Positions 42,944 through 52,727 of a DNA stretch of 64,000 bases are shown piece by piece. The position numbers and the translations under genes were made by a program. Origin of the DNA: Chthonomonas calidirosea (lineage in GTDB: Bacteria; Armatimonadota; Fimbriimonadia; Fimbriimonadales; Fimbriimonadaceae); assembly GCA_945882415.1 (NCBI GenBank), contig CAMCWC010000015.1, positions 1 to 64,000 of the forward strand, in the 5' to 3' direction. The number at the start of each line of letters is the position of its first letter. The stretch's first letter is position 1. The notes beneath the pieces were generated by a model that saw only the letters and a list, made by a program, of their open reading frames with translations, had not been told where the DNA came from and searched no databases.

Positions 42944-43971
42944 TTTTCTGAGTCCTGCTTCTTTTCGATTTGCCGAAGCCGTTTCCAAATTTCGGGGAGG
43001 CGGCCATAGAGGGCCATCGAGCGCTTTTCCGTATCCATCGGCCGAGTGGGATAGCCGAGGTAGTAGCCAGGCTCGGTGATATCCGAGATCACGGCAGCGC
43101 GACCGCCGAGAGTGACTCGGCTGGTGATTGAGACATGGTGCGCGACACCACACTGCCCCGCCATCACAACGCCATCGCCAATCTGAGCGCTCCCACTGAT
43201 TCCGGTTTGAGCGGCGATCAAAACATGCTTGCCGACTTGCACGTTGTGTCCAACCTGCACCAAGTTATCGAGCTTTGTCCCTGCCCCAATTCGAGTTGTT
43301 CCGGCAGTCGCCCGGTCCACGGTAGTGCATGCCCCAATCTCGGCGAGTTCTCCCACTTCGACGGCACCCACTTGCGGCACCTTTGCGTGCTTGGTACCGT
43401 CCCAGGTGTAGCCAAATCCGTCGGCTCCGAGCACGGCGTGGGGATGGACAATCGCGCCGGCCCGCAAGGTGACACTCTGCATCAGGACGGCATGGGGGTA
43501 CACAACCACACTTCGCTCTATGTGGCAATTGGGGCCGACATAGGAAAACGGATAGATCACGGCTCCTGCTTCGATGACGGTTCCTCCTTCGATCACGACA
43601 AAGGCACCAATCGCGGCTTCAGAAGACACCGTTGCCGTCGGTGAGACCTGCGCAGTTGGATGAATGCCAACCGCTACGGGGTGCGGATCGATGCAGAAGT
43701 GGAGCAGCTTGCCGAAGGCCGCACGGGGCGATTCGACTACGACCAAAGAAATCCCTTCGGCCACGACTCCGGTCGGTACCAGGGCCACGCCGATTCCATT
43801 CGCTACAACCTGCGAAAGATACTCCGCGTTCTCCGCAAAGACCACGGTATCGGGAGTGGCGTCGAATAGCGTGCCCGGCCGGCTCACCTTTCGGGTCGAG
43901 TCTCCAACAATCGAACCGCCCACAAACGCGGCAAGGTCCGCTACCGTCCAAGCTTCTGGGAATTTCGCCAT
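42940..43971 (-). CDS. lpxD: UDP-3-O-acylglucosamine N-acyltransferase LpxD
   Basis: 343 residues. N-terminal uridine-binding domain (about 1-100), then a left-handed parallel beta helix of hexapeptide repeats (about 105-290), with the catalytic His in DNLVQVGHNVQVG. The C-terminal helix KRSMALYGRLPEIWKRLRQI is typical. Adds the second hydroxyacyl chain in lipid A synthesis. The start overlaps the upstream lipoprotein gene by 31 bp. lpxA and fabZ, often adjacent, are absent here. Confidence 0.96.
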   Translation of the reverse strand: MAKFPEAWTVADLAAFVGGSIVGDSTRKVSRPGTLFDATPDTVVFAENAEYLSQVVANGIGVALVPTGVVAEGISLVVVESPRAAFGKLLHFCIDPHPVAVGIHPTAQVSPTATVSSEAAIGAFVVIEGGTVIEAGAVIYPFSYVGPNCHIERSVVVYPHAVLMQSVTLRAGAIVHPHAVLGADGFGYTWDGTKHAKVPQVGAVEVGELAEIGACTTVDRATAGTTRIGAGTKLDNLVQVGHNVQVGKHVLIAAQTGISGSAQIGDGVVMAGQCGVAHHVSITSRVTLGGRAAVISDITEPGYYLGYPTRPMDTEKRSMALYGRLPEIWKRLRQIEKKQDSEK

Positions 43972-44975
43972 GCTATAAATTCTGCCGTCTTATCTACGGC
44001 ACCTTTCTTCAATTCAAATCCATTGAGCCCGACCCAAATGCGAAGATCGCTCTCCACAAGCGATTGCGTCAGTTGGGGTTCGGAGAGCTCCGGCGATGAA
44101 GGTACCTTGGGCACCTCAGCCAGCGGTTTTCCACCCGGAATCGTCACCGACTCTGCCGCGACGGGCCTCAGTTTGATCACCTGACCTCGCGCAAGGTCAA
44201 GTTGAAAGTCTTTCGTGGCGTCCGCGACCTGCTTGTTCGCCTCGGCATTTGCCTGCGCGTCTAGCTCGTTCTTCCGCAATTCAATCGCAAGAAGAATCTG
44301 GGTCCGACGCTGGGCGAGAGCGTCTAGGCGAAGAATCGACATGTTCTCGATCCTCGCCTTGAACTCAGCATCAATGCGGGCGAGGTCCTTGCGAAGCTGC
44401 AGGGCTTCGTCTTCCCGCAGTTGAGGAACCGGTCGGAGCGGCGTAGGCGAAGGGGTGTTTTGCGGGTTCGGATCGGGCCAACCGGCAAGGAACGCTAGAC
44501 GCGATACTTTTGGAAGCCTTTCTGCCCCGACTTTCTCCAGTTCCGCCCGAATGCTCTCGCTCAATTCTGTCAGCGAAGACTCCTCAAGATCACCAAACTG
44601 CCGTTGGAGCTCGACTTCGTACCGCTTGACATCACGAGCGTATAGCTTTCGAAGTTGCTTCTCCAAACGCACGCGGATCGATTCTTGGAGCTTACGGACT
44701 GATTCACGCAGCTCCTCGGCGTTCTGTGGACGCGTCATGATCTCTCGTGCGGGCAATGCGGGCAAGACGGCAGTAATCCCGGGCAAGGGTTTTGGCGCGC
44801 GAGGCAGGGACGGTTCTTTCTGGGCAGGTGGAAGTGATTGCTGGACCACCTGGCTAACGTTCACGCTCACCGCCAGTTTCGCCACGGGCGAGCCACAGCC
44901 GGCACAAATCAGGAGCGCAAGGAACGCGCTACTTCTTGGCGTCCATTGCTTTAAGCGCGGCATCCGTGAGGTCAT
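43941..44975 (-). CDS. Putative lipoprotein, helical, in the skp-lpxD interval
   Basis: 344 residues from ATG 44975 (GGAG four bases upstream); the frame is open to 45065, inside the preceding skp. The N-terminus from TPRSSAFLALLICAGC is a lipoprotein signal. The mature part has a Pro-rich linker (about 40-75), then long charged helices with coiled-coil character, e.g. EELRESVRKLQESIRVRLEK and a second set at about 215-290. It resembles Skp/OmpH in its helical make-up but no family is recognised. It overlaps skp by 47 bp and lpxD by 31 bp, so it is firmly inside this operon and may be a periplasmic chaperone or scaffold. Confidence 0.7.
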   Translation of the reverse strand: MTSRMPRLKQWTPRSSAFLALLICAGCGSPVAKLAVSVNVSQVVQQSLPPAQKEPSLPRAPKPLPGITAVLPALPAREIMTRPQNAEELRESVRKLQESIRVRLEKQLRKLYARDVKRYEVELQRQFGDLEESSLTELSESIRAELEKVGAERLPKVSRLAFLAGWPDPNPQNTPSPTPLRPVPQLREDEALQLRKDLARIDAEFKARIENMSILRLDALAQRRTQILLAIELRKNELDAQANAEANKQVADATKDFQLDLARGQVIKLRPVAAESVTIPGGKPLAEVPKVPSSPELSEPQLTQSLVESDLRIWVGLNGFELKKGAVDKTAEFIAWRNSQKLGR

Positions 44976-45606
44976 TTGCTCCGAAAGGTGCGATCCCAAT
45001 TTCAAAAACAACGTTATAACCTTCCGCCTTTGCAACTTCCTGAACCGACGTGCGAGCGCGTTCAAGGCCCTTAACCTTTTGGTCCGAAGCCCAGCCCTGA
45101 ATCTCGTTGGTGAACTGCTTCAACAATCGATCCGCGAATTCGCTCATCGCTTGGCTTCGCCGCGCGTAGTCTTCCAGCAGCGTCCGCTCTTCGGCGGTAA
45201 GCCCCGCGGCTTTAGTGGAGAGTTCGGCCCACTTTTTGTTGGCGGTGATGACTTCCGCTTTGATCCGCTCAAGCTCCGCCTTCTCTTCATTGGTTGGGTT
45301 GGTCTTGATCGTGAGATCTCGAAGCCGCTGAGCCTGCTCGGTTGTGAGCACACGGTTGGTATCGATGAACTCGAGTAACCCTTCTCGCGATGCCTGCATC
45401 TGCCGGAACATCGTCTGGGTTTCTTTCCCGTAGCTACTGTTTTCTACGACCTTGGCAATGTCCACCACGCCGAACTTCATCGAGGGCGTTTGAAATCCGC
45501 TCGCAAAGGTGACGGCAGCGAATGCCGCCGCCACGACCCAACCCATTTGGGCAAGGGCGCCCTGCAAGGCTCGGCGGCGACGGGGGGTTCGGCGTGGATG
45601 ATCCAT
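44929..45606 (-). CDS. OmpH/Skp-like periplasmic chaperone (copy 1)
   Basis: 225 residues with an export signal (MGWVVAAAFAAVTFASGFQ, about 21-39; start ATG 45606, or ATG 45546). The mature part begins MKFGVVDIAKVVENSS, the usual Skp beta strand, followed by the long helical tentacle region (about 60-180) and a returning strand EGYNVVFEIGIAPFGANDLT. Escorts outer-membrane proteins to BamA. A paralogue lies 17 bp upstream; both end in a similar ANDLT-x-x-ALKA tail. Confidence 0.85.
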   Translation of the reverse strand: MDHPRRTPRRRRALQGALAQMGWVVAAAFAAVTFASGFQTPSMKFGVVDIAKVVENSSYGKETQTMFRQMQASREGLLEFIDTNRVLTTEQAQRLRDLTIKTNPTNEEKAELERIKAEVITANKKWAELSTKAAGLTAEERTLLEDYARRSQAMSEFADRLLKQFTNEIQGWASDQKVKGLERARTSVQEVAKAEGYNVVFEIGIAPFGANDLTDAALKAMDAKK

Positions 45607-45623
45607 TACGGTTTTTGGGTCGA

Positions 45624-46262
45624 TTACTTCTTGGCGTTGATGGCTTTGAGCGCTTCTGGCGTCAAGTCATTTGCAGCGTAAGGTGCGGTTTCGTCGGAGA
45701 AGACGATGCTGTATCCCTGCTTTTGCGAGATCTCGCTAATGGCCGCTTTGACTTTCAACAACGTATCTGCGCGCATCTTGCTCTGCCGATCCGTGATTTC
45801 GCGGCTGAACTCCTGCTGGGTTAAGCCCAAGTATCGCTCGTTTTCTTGAACGTTTCGTTGGTAAGTAGCAAGCTGCGTCTTCTCGGCGTCGGTTGCGTTT
45901 GGCTTCGTTTGAAGTTCTCGATACTTCTGATCTGCGGTGACGCCGGCTTTTCGAAGTCGCTCGAGTTCCGCCTTATCGGCATCCGTCTGCGGAAGTTTGA
46001 GGCTCAGCTCTCGGAACTTCTTCAGGTCTGCGGTTGCCAGCATCGGATAGGTCGCGAGGAAGTTGAACGTGTTCTCGCGAGCGGTACCGAATTCACGGAT
46101 TTCGACATCCAGCTTTTGCCGGATTTCGCTGTCATCAAATACTTTGGCGACGTTGACCGTACCGAGCTTCAGGGCCTTCTCTTGAAAGCCCGTGCTCACG
46201 ACGAAGATGAGAGACATTGCGAGAGCGCCCGAAACCGCCCAGCCTAAATTTTCTTTGTTCAT
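45624..46262 (-). CDS. OmpH/Skp-like periplasmic chaperone (copy 2)
   Basis: 212 residues. Signal peptide NLGWAVSGALAMSLIFVVST, then LKLGTVNVAKVFDDSE and a helical hairpin region, closing with QGYSIVFSDETAPYAANDLT. Clearly a tandem duplicate of the following gene, with low identity outside the first and last strands. Good Shine-Dalgarno (AAAGGA). Lies 23 bp after bamA. Confidence 0.87.
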   Translation of the reverse strand: MNKENLGWAVSGALAMSLIFVVSTGFQEKALKLGTVNVAKVFDDSEIRQKLDVEIREFGTARENTFNFLATYPMLATADLKKFRELSLKLPQTDADKAELERLRKAGVTADQKYRELQTKPNATDAEKTQLATYQRNVQENERYLGLTQQEFSREITDRQSKMRADTLLKVKAAISEISQKQGYSIVFSDETAPYAANDLTPEALKAINAKK

Positions 46263-46285
46263 GTTTTTCCTTTATGAAGCCTTGG

Positions 46286-48073
46286 TTAGAAGGACGTTCC
46301 GATCAAGAAGTGAGTACGGCTCTGACCATCCTCATTGAAGCCAAAGTCGATTCGAATAGGTCCAAGCGGAGTTCGGAACGCAAGGCCCAAACCGTAGCCG
46401 AGGTGCATCTTGAACTTGTTTGACTGGCTGAAGTTGTTGATGGCACCGTAGCCACCCCAAGCTCCACCGTAGTCCGCAAATCCAATGATGTTGAACGAGC
46501 GCTGAACCGGGTACCGATACTCTAGGTTCGTTACCAACTGCTGTCGGCCCCAGAATCGATCTTCATCGTAACCACGGATCGAGTTTGCGCCACCCGCAAA
46601 GTACTGCTCGAAGAACGGGACAGTTCCCGAAATCGTGCCGTAGCGAGCTCGGAAGGCCAAAACTCGTCGTGGGGCATCTGGATCGTTTCGGCCACGCGCC
46701 GGTTGGTTTGTGAAGTAGCGCCGGTATTCGATGGCCGACTTGGTAAACGAACTGTTCCCAAGCAAGCTGGTATCGGTGATCGCGCCGCCAATGCGGTCGA
46801 TTCGAGTGAGACCAGGCTCAAACTCGAGTCGAAGGAAGTCGCCCCGCGAAGGATCAACCACCAAGTCTCGCTTGTCCGAAGTCAGCGCAAACGCGATGGT
46901 GCTAACGGTGCCGTCCTGTTGGATAAAGCCCGTTCCGGTGGACGTCGAACCATTAAAGGTCTTCGTGGATTCGTAGCGGCCACTGATTCCAAAGGTGAGA
47001 TCTTCCTTGATCGGCCTGGCTAGAGCCAGGGTTCCACCAGCACGTCGCTCAAAGACCGAGTTGTCGGTAGTCGGCGTGTTGCTGTTGAAGAAGTTGTTGA
47101 ATCGGTAAATAACGCGGCTGTACACCGAAACCGAAACGGTGGTGTCTTTGTCGTCATAAAACGGATTGATGTACTCGAGTCCAACGCTGGCACCGCCGCC
47201 TTGCGTTGTCTGGAGATAATCCAAGGTGACGCCCTGGCCGGTTCCGCCGAGGTTGTTTTCAGAAAGTCGAACAACACCGGCAAGGGAGTTCTGCGGGTCG
47301 AGCTGAAGACCAACGTCAAATCGCCCCGTTCGTCCTTCCTTGACTTCGACCGTTAGGTCAACCTTACCGACCTCTCGATCTGGGTCTTCGATGCTTCGTA
47401 TCGTGCCGGGTTCAAACCAGCCCGAGCCGGCGACTCGCCGCAGATCTTTGCCCCAGCGCTCGCCATTAAATGCGTTTCCAGAGCGGGTCTTGATAAGGCG
47501 CTTAAACACCCAGTCCTTCGTTCGAACGTTTCCTTGGACCGAGATCGTGCCGACTTTGATTTCGCTGATCGCAAGGTTGATCGTGCCGGTGCTGCCTTCG
47601 AGAGGAGTGAAGTCGAGAACCTGGGCGAAATAGGATTTGTCGGCGTACAGCTTTTCAATCGCGCGGATGCTTGGCGCAAGGGCGTTGGCATTGAAAACGT
47701 CGCCTGGCTTCAAGCTGACAACCGCGAGAATCTGTTCGGTGGTGACAACCGTGTTTCCGGTGACGCGAATTTCCTTGATCTCTGGAAACTCAACGAGGTC
47801 TACCGTAACGGAGTATTGGCCGCTTTCCAGCGGGGTGGCCCGAACGCTTACCGCGGAGAAAAAGCCTAGGTCTTCTAGAGCTTTCTTATCGCGATCCAAG
47901 TTCTCTTGGATGTATGGCTGTCCTACCTTTGTCCGAATGATGCCGCTGATGGTCTCAACGGTTACGCGCTTGTTGCCGCGAATGAAAACTTCCTTGATGT
48001 TGGTCGCTTCCTGGGCAATCGCCGCGGCGGAAGTGAGAAATAACAAGGCAAATGCCGCTAGATTTTTGGTCAA
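46286..48073 (-). CDS. bamA: Outer-membrane protein assembly factor BamA (Omp85)
   Basis: 595 residues from TTG 48073, which is preceded by GGAGGAG and opens a perfect signal peptide (TKNLAAFALLFLTSAAAIAQ). The frame extends to 48160 without a ribosome site. Three POTRA-like repeats are visible, starting at NIKEVFIRGNKRVT, EIKEIRVTGNTVVT and KVGTISVQGNVRTK, compared with five in E. coli. The barrel carries the conserved FFEQYFAGGANSIRGYDEDR (about 510-530) and ends in Phe (FLIGTSF). It inserts barrel proteins into the outer membrane; skp genes follow. Confidence 0.95.
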   Translation of the reverse strand: MTKNLAAFALLFLTSAAAIAQEATNIKEVFIRGNKRVTVETISGIIRTKVGQPYIQENLDRDKKALEDLGFFSAVSVRATPLESGQYSVTVDLVEFPEIKEIRVTGNTVVTTEQILAVVSLKPGDVFNANALAPSIRAIEKLYADKSYFAQVLDFTPLEGSTGTINLAISEIKVGTISVQGNVRTKDWVFKRLIKTRSGNAFNGERWGKDLRRVAGSGWFEPGTIRSIEDPDREVGKVDLTVEVKEGRTGRFDVGLQLDPQNSLAGVVRLSENNLGGTGQGVTLDYLQTTQGGGASVGLEYINPFYDDKDTTVSVSVYSRVIYRFNNFFNSNTPTTDNSVFERRAGGTLALARPIKEDLTFGISGRYESTKTFNGSTSTGTGFIQQDGTVSTIAFALTSDKRDLVVDPSRGDFLRLEFEPGLTRIDRIGGAITDTSLLGNSSFTKSAIEYRRYFTNQPARGRNDPDAPRRVLAFRARYGTISGTVPFFEQYFAGGANSIRGYDEDRFWGRQQLVTNLEYRYPVQRSFNIIGFADYGGAWGGYGAINNFSQSNKFKMHLGYGLGLAFRTPLGPIRIDFGFNEDGQSRTHFLIGTSF

Positions 48074-48212
48074 TGCTCCTCCAACTGGTCCTTCAAACAA
48101 TGCAAAGGTGAATGCAGACTTTACCCGTGATGCTTCGGTAGACCCGACCGATTGAAGCAAACGTGCTCAGCTTCACTGCGTTACGCAAGGGCCCAGCCAC
48201 AGATTCAGTTCT

Positions 48213-51200
48213 TCAGAATCTCACCGAATAGTTCAGACCCACTTTGAAGGGCCGGATCTCATCCTGTCCGACAAAGAACGAGATTCTCGACAGCCAGCCT
48301 TTCAACTTTCGCGGTCGGTAATCCAGCCTAAATTCGTATCTGACCGGGAAGCCCGGGAGTGGTTCTCCAATTTGCCTTCGCCCCTGGAAAATGAAATCTC
48401 TCCCAAGATTCTTGGCAAAGAGGATCGTGCCTTTTTCGAAGTTGTTGTAATCGAGACTAAGGTAGTCGAGGCCGAGGCTTCGGGCGAGTGGGCTCGTGAT
48501 CTGCTCGAACACGAGCGGAACCGCGATTCCCACCAAGGCGGACCGTAGTCGCTCCTCGGCAAGGTCTCGTTCGCCAGTGTTTCCGAGGCTCTCGATGACG
48601 TCGGTACGACCAAGCAGGGCGATGATTTGGTTCTGGCTTAGGCCAGCCGGATCGGAGGAAGCCGCGAAGCTCAAGCCGCCCTCTTTCAGCAAGTCTCCCG
48701 TGACCGCGATCGTGACGTCGTACCGTTCTGGGTTCTGCGTAACGACCGCCGTGGTGACCGCAGTTCGGCCTTCGAGTTCGACCTGCATTGTCGTGACTGG
48801 GTTTCGCGCATTGCCGTCGTACTCGATCGCAACCGTTCCGCCTTGGTCTAAACGGATCTTTGCACCCGGAAGCTGGAAGGAGCCACGTTCGACGAAAATC
48901 TCGCTCGTTAAGCGTGGGGTCACTAACGATCCGTTCAGGTTTGCATCGCCGTAAAGGTACAAATCCGCCGTCGCCGCACGAAGCCGCGAGAACTCGGCAA
49001 GGGAGATGTCGATGGCAAACCTTGGATTAACCAGTGGTGGTGCCGTGGACGCCGACTGGGCCTCAATCTCCGGCACAACGATGTCTCCGTTGCGAACGGT
49101 GACGTTTCCGGCCAGCAATGGCGACGCGAGATTGCCGCTTACGTTGATCGTGCCGGTCACCGTAGCATCAACCGCGCCTCCCTTCAAAGTCTGCTTGTGC
49201 CGAACGTTGCGAGCCTCCAATTTTCCAGTCACGGAACTTTGCAAGATTCTCTCCAGGCCACCTTCCGAGAAGGCATCTGCCATCCGCTCCAAGCTTCCGA
49301 TCGGGGACATCAGTTCGAGCTTCACGTCCCCACCTTGGGCGACCATGAAGTCGGCGTTGGTAGAAATCTCGCGCCCGTCTAGTCGAACAGCAAAGTTGGC
49401 GTTCTTCAGTCCGTTATCCACGTTCCTTAGCGAAATGTTCTCGGCTTGAACGTTTACGCCCCCCGTGTATTGCAAGTCGTTTAGGGTTCCAGCCGCGCTG
49501 ATTTGCCCCGAAACGAAGCCAATTGTTTTTTCCGGATCGATCTGCGCGCTGAACTCGCTGATTTCCGAAAGTGGACGTCGGCTTAGGTTGACGGTGGCCG
49601 TGATTTGCTGATCCGTGGGAACTTGGGCCGGGAAACTAAACGGAACGTTGGCCGCAATCGAGCCTTGGAATCCTCGGTATTTGAACACTCCGGCAGCTTG
49701 AATACCTCCGGTTTTTCCGTCGCCATTCGTGACGTTCACTTGGTCGAGCGACAAGATCAAGCTGGCATCTGGCCGTTTCGGATCGGCGAGCAAGCCCTGG
49801 GTTTCTAACGACGCCTGAACGCTCGGATCCTTGACCGTGCCCGACACCGCGAACGGAATGGTAAAGCTTCCAGATCGGCCCTCTAGCGCTGGCAAGTAGG
49901 GGCTGAGCTCTTTGATCTGGATCTCGGTAAGTTCACCGTCCACTGAAATGGCGCCGTTCTCGACGACCGTTCCCTGCGCGCTCACTTGTCCCGTTGGGCC
50001 CTTTACGGTGAACGATTTCACCGTGGCGACTCGATTTTCCCAGCCGCCGGAAAGCTTGATTTCTCCGATCGCCGTCGGGCCGAGCGCGACCTGATTCGCT
50101 TCGAGCGAGTCGACGAAAATGGATGGCTTTTCGACCGTTCCGTAGCCTCTCACCGCGAAGCTCGCGGCGCCCTTGATGTCGTTTAGCTGTCGGCGCGTTT
50201 CGTATGGAACGTCCTTTAGATACCGGCCGGATGCCTGAACAAAGTCTTCTAGCAGGAAGCCGTTCACGTTTAAGTTGGCGGTGAACTGCTTACTCTCGAT
50301 GTCGTAAGCGTCGACGTTGGCTTCGATAAAGCGATCCAATTGTCCGAGCGCGAGGTCGCCCTTGACCACGCCGTCGACAATGCTTGCGTTGATATCTCCA
50401 GCGCCGATCGGTGTTCCATTGAAGACGAATTCCTGTACGGCACCTTTAAGGTTTGCCGTGGTGAGTTGCCCATCGGCGATCTTGGCGTTTGCCGTGCCCG
50501 CGAACGTTCCGCTGGCATCTAGAATGTCCACCGTTTCGGTAGAGATGTCTTTGAGCGAGATGTTCGAAGCCGAGGCGGTCGCAGAACCGAGGCGCGTGTT
50601 CAGGTCGTAGTTGCCGTCCACCTGGACTTTTCCGCCGAAGACCGTGGCATTAAGTCCGAAGAGCGAGAGCTTTGAGTTAGCGAGGGTTACGAGGCCACGA
50701 ATGTCGTTTGCGCGGACATCGGCAACGACGACGTTCTCTCCGCTGACTTCCGCCGTCATGGTCGGCTTTTGCAGCGTGCCACCAATCGTGATCATGGGTG
50801 CATCAATTCGGCCGATGGCCTCTTCGCCCAAGACATCGGCCAATTGGAGTCGCGCGATGGCACCGGAACCACTGATTCCGCCGGTACGGACGGAGTAGCG
50901 CATCATCCCGCTGACTTCGGTCGGGCCGCGAACGGCCTGCAAGTTGGTGAGGAACCAATCGTCGCGATTGCCTGAAAAGGTCGATTTGACGAGGGGCACG
51001 GTCAGGTTGGCAAATTCGGTGCCATACGCCTCGGCAATCCCCCGCACCAGCGGCTGTGTTGTGGTGCCCTTGACCGTTCCCACCGCACTTACCGTGCCTT
51101 TCACGTCGCGAGAGAACTGCCCGATATCGAAGGCAAGGGCAGAAAATTGGAGATCCAGGGGCCCGTTTGGTGCGGCTTCCCCGGTTACGGTGAGCAACGA

Positions 51201-52727
51201 TTCGCCCTGGTTGGCTAGTGCGCGCGCGATTTCGAACGATTTCCCGTCCCAGTTACCGGCCACAACGACTTGCCGGACTTTGAGCGGAAGATCCTTGTTT
51301 GCCAGGTAACTCGCGGCCCCGGTTACCCGGAGTTTGGCCGTCGGCTTTGTGAATGTTCCGCCTAGGACGGCACTGAGATCGAGGTTCGAGGATAGCCCCT
51401 TCGGGATCTCCTTCAACGCAACTTTTGAAGCGTCAACTTTTTGCGCCGAAACCCAGCCGTTCAGCAGCTGATCGGTGGGGCGAATCGTCATTGCGGCAGA
51501 CACTCGTCCCAGATTCGTTTGGGCATCGCGGGCGACAATCGACACCTGGTCTGTGTTTCCGGTTAGCGCGAGATTGATGTTGGTTCCGGAGTAGCGATCA
51601 AAGGCGGCCGATCCCGCCGTCGCGTTGGCTTGGAACTCAGCTTTGTCGTTGATTCCGGCGATCCAACCTGTTGCCCGAACGTTAGTGGCTTTGGTGCCTT
51701 TGGGCAATACGATGCCAAGCGCTTTTGGAAGTCGCGATGCATCGGCGATGTCGACTTCGATCGCGCCAGTGTAGGTGGCCGACTTGCCGAAACTGACGTT
51801 GCCAGAGAAAGTGCCGCTCGCGCTGGGGTCACTCGCAGACATGTGTCCGGCGAGGGCAGAGTCGGTGGCGGTTCCGTTAAAGTTTGCCCTAGCAATCCGA
51901 TACTTTTCCCATGTTATATCGGTGGCCTTTCCGGTTCCGATGTACCGAAACCGGGCCGCACCGGAGGTCGGGATGAATGCCAGAATTTGCCCTTCCGCTC
52001 GTCCCGATCCGATGCTGAGTTCTTTGGGGAGTTCTGGTTTCAGCGTATGATTCAATGCGGAACTAAGCGTGGCGACAAACGCTCCGGATCTCACTACCGC
52101 GCCTTTCTTGGCGATCTGCTGGGCTCTAAATTCGGTTTCTCCAACGGTCGGGACATTGAGGTGGCCGCGAGCGCGCCAGTCGTCGCCGATTCCCTCGACA
52201 ACTACTTTGCGAGTGATCGCGGAGAGATTGCTCTTTGTCCGGGCGTCGTAATAATTGAGCCGCAATCCATCAACGAAAACGGAGAACGGTAGCTTTCCGG
52301 GCTCACCCTTCTCTTTTGAAAGGTACTGCTCAAATTCAAACTTTCCGTTCGGAAGCCTCCGCAGGTTGATGCTGACGTTTCGAACTTCCGCGCGGACGAG
52401 GCTGGTCTGAAAGTTCATGATGTCGCTCGTCTTCGCCGAGGCGGCATCCATGCTGAGCAGTAGTTTCCCCTTAGAATCGGACAAGGAAACGCCCCAAAGC
52501 TGCACGGTTCTCGACTTTTCGTCCAATCGGAACCGCTGTGCGCGTAGGGTGAGTAACTGTCCCGCTGCCTTGATTGGAATCTTGACCGGTGCCTGTGGGT
52601 CAAGGACGAAGTAGACGACGCCCTGCAAGTAAAAGAAAGCCATCAAGCAGATGGCAATCGGCGGCACGAACGTGATGAGAAAGCGGAGGATGGATAGCGA
52701 GACTCGAATACCCTTCCTCCTGATCAA
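48213..52727 (-). CDS. tamB: TamB/DUF490 family translocation and assembly protein
   Basis: 1504 residues. One N-terminal membrane segment (about 12-35), a very long stretch of repeating beta strands (AsmA/TamB-type groove) and a C-terminal DUF490 domain (about 1270-1504) with IIALLGRTDVIESLGNTG and SLGLDYLSLDYNNFEKGTIL, ending in VGLNYSVRF with a terminal Phe. Spans the periplasm and moves lipids or barrel proteins towards the outer membrane. The first in-frame start is TTG 52727, directly after the lipA stop, but a strong AGGAGG (52721-52716) lies downstream of it and is ideally placed for an ATT codon at 52709, so the true start may be there. Confidence 0.93.
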   Translation of the reverse strand: MIRRKGIRVSLSILRFLITFVPPIAICLMAFFYLQGVVYFVLDPQAPVKIPIKAAGQLLTLRAQRFRLDEKSRTVQLWGVSLSDSKGKLLLSMDAASAKTSDIMNFQTSLVRAEVRNVSINLRRLPNGKFEFEQYLSKEKGEPGKLPFSVFVDGLRLNYYDARTKSNLSAITRKVVVEGIGDDWRARGHLNVPTVGETEFRAQQIAKKGAVVRSGAFVATLSSALNHTLKPELPKELSIGSGRAEGQILAFIPTSGAARFRYIGTGKATDITWEKYRIARANFNGTATDSALAGHMSASDPSASGTFSGNVSFGKSATYTGAIEVDIADASRLPKALGIVLPKGTKATNVRATGWIAGINDKAEFQANATAGSAAFDRYSGTNINLALTGNTDQVSIVARDAQTNLGRVSAAMTIRPTDQLLNGWVSAQKVDASKVALKEIPKGLSSNLDLSAVLGGTFTKPTAKLRVTGAASYLANKDLPLKVRQVVVAGNWDGKSFEIARALANQGESLLTVTGEAAPNGPLDLQFSALAFDIGQFSRDVKGTVSAVGTVKGTTTQPLVRGIAEAYGTEFANLTVPLVKSTFSGNRDDWFLTNLQAVRGPTEVSGMMRYSVRTGGISGSGAIARLQLADVLGEEAIGRIDAPMITIGGTLQKPTMTAEVSGENVVVADVRANDIRGLVTLANSKLSLFGLNATVFGGKVQVDGNYDLNTRLGSATASASNISLKDISTETVDILDASGTFAGTANAKIADGQLTTANLKGAVQEFVFNGTPIGAGDINASIVDGVVKGDLALGQLDRFIEANVDAYDIESKQFTANLNVNGFLLEDFVQASGRYLKDVPYETRRQLNDIKGAASFAVRGYGTVEKPSIFVDSLEANQVALGPTAIGEIKLSGGWENRVATVKSFTVKGPTGQVSAQGTVVENGAISVDGELTEIQIKELSPYLPALEGRSGSFTIPFAVSGTVKDPSVQASLETQGLLADPKRPDASLILSLDQVNVTNGDGKTGGIQAAGVFKYRGFQGSIAANVPFSFPAQVPTDQQITATVNLSRRPLSEISEFSAQIDPEKTIGFVSGQISAAGTLNDLQYTGGVNVQAENISLRNVDNGLKNANFAVRLDGREISTNADFMVAQGGDVKLELMSPIGSLERMADAFSEGGLERILQSSVTGKLEARNVRHKQTLKGGAVDATVTGTINVSGNLASPLLAGNVTVRNGDIVVPEIEAQSASTAPPLVNPRFAIDISLAEFSRLRAATADLYLYGDANLNGSLVTPRLTSEIFVERGSFQLPGAKIRLDQGGTVAIEYDGNARNPVTTMQVELEGRTAVTTAVVTQNPERYDVTIAVTGDLLKEGGLSFAASSDPAGLSQNQIIALLGRTDVIESLGNTGERDLAEERLRSALVGIAVPLVFEQITSPLARSLGLDYLSLDYNNFEKGTILFAKNLGRDFIFQGRRQIGEPLPGFPVRYEFRLDYRPRKLKGWLSRISFFVGQDEIRPFKVGLNYSVRF

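Noticed and set aside
42944-43153. N-terminal extension of LpxC
   Set aside because: The extra 70 residues are encoded inside lpxD in another frame; LpxC similarity begins at the ATG overlapping the lpxD stop.
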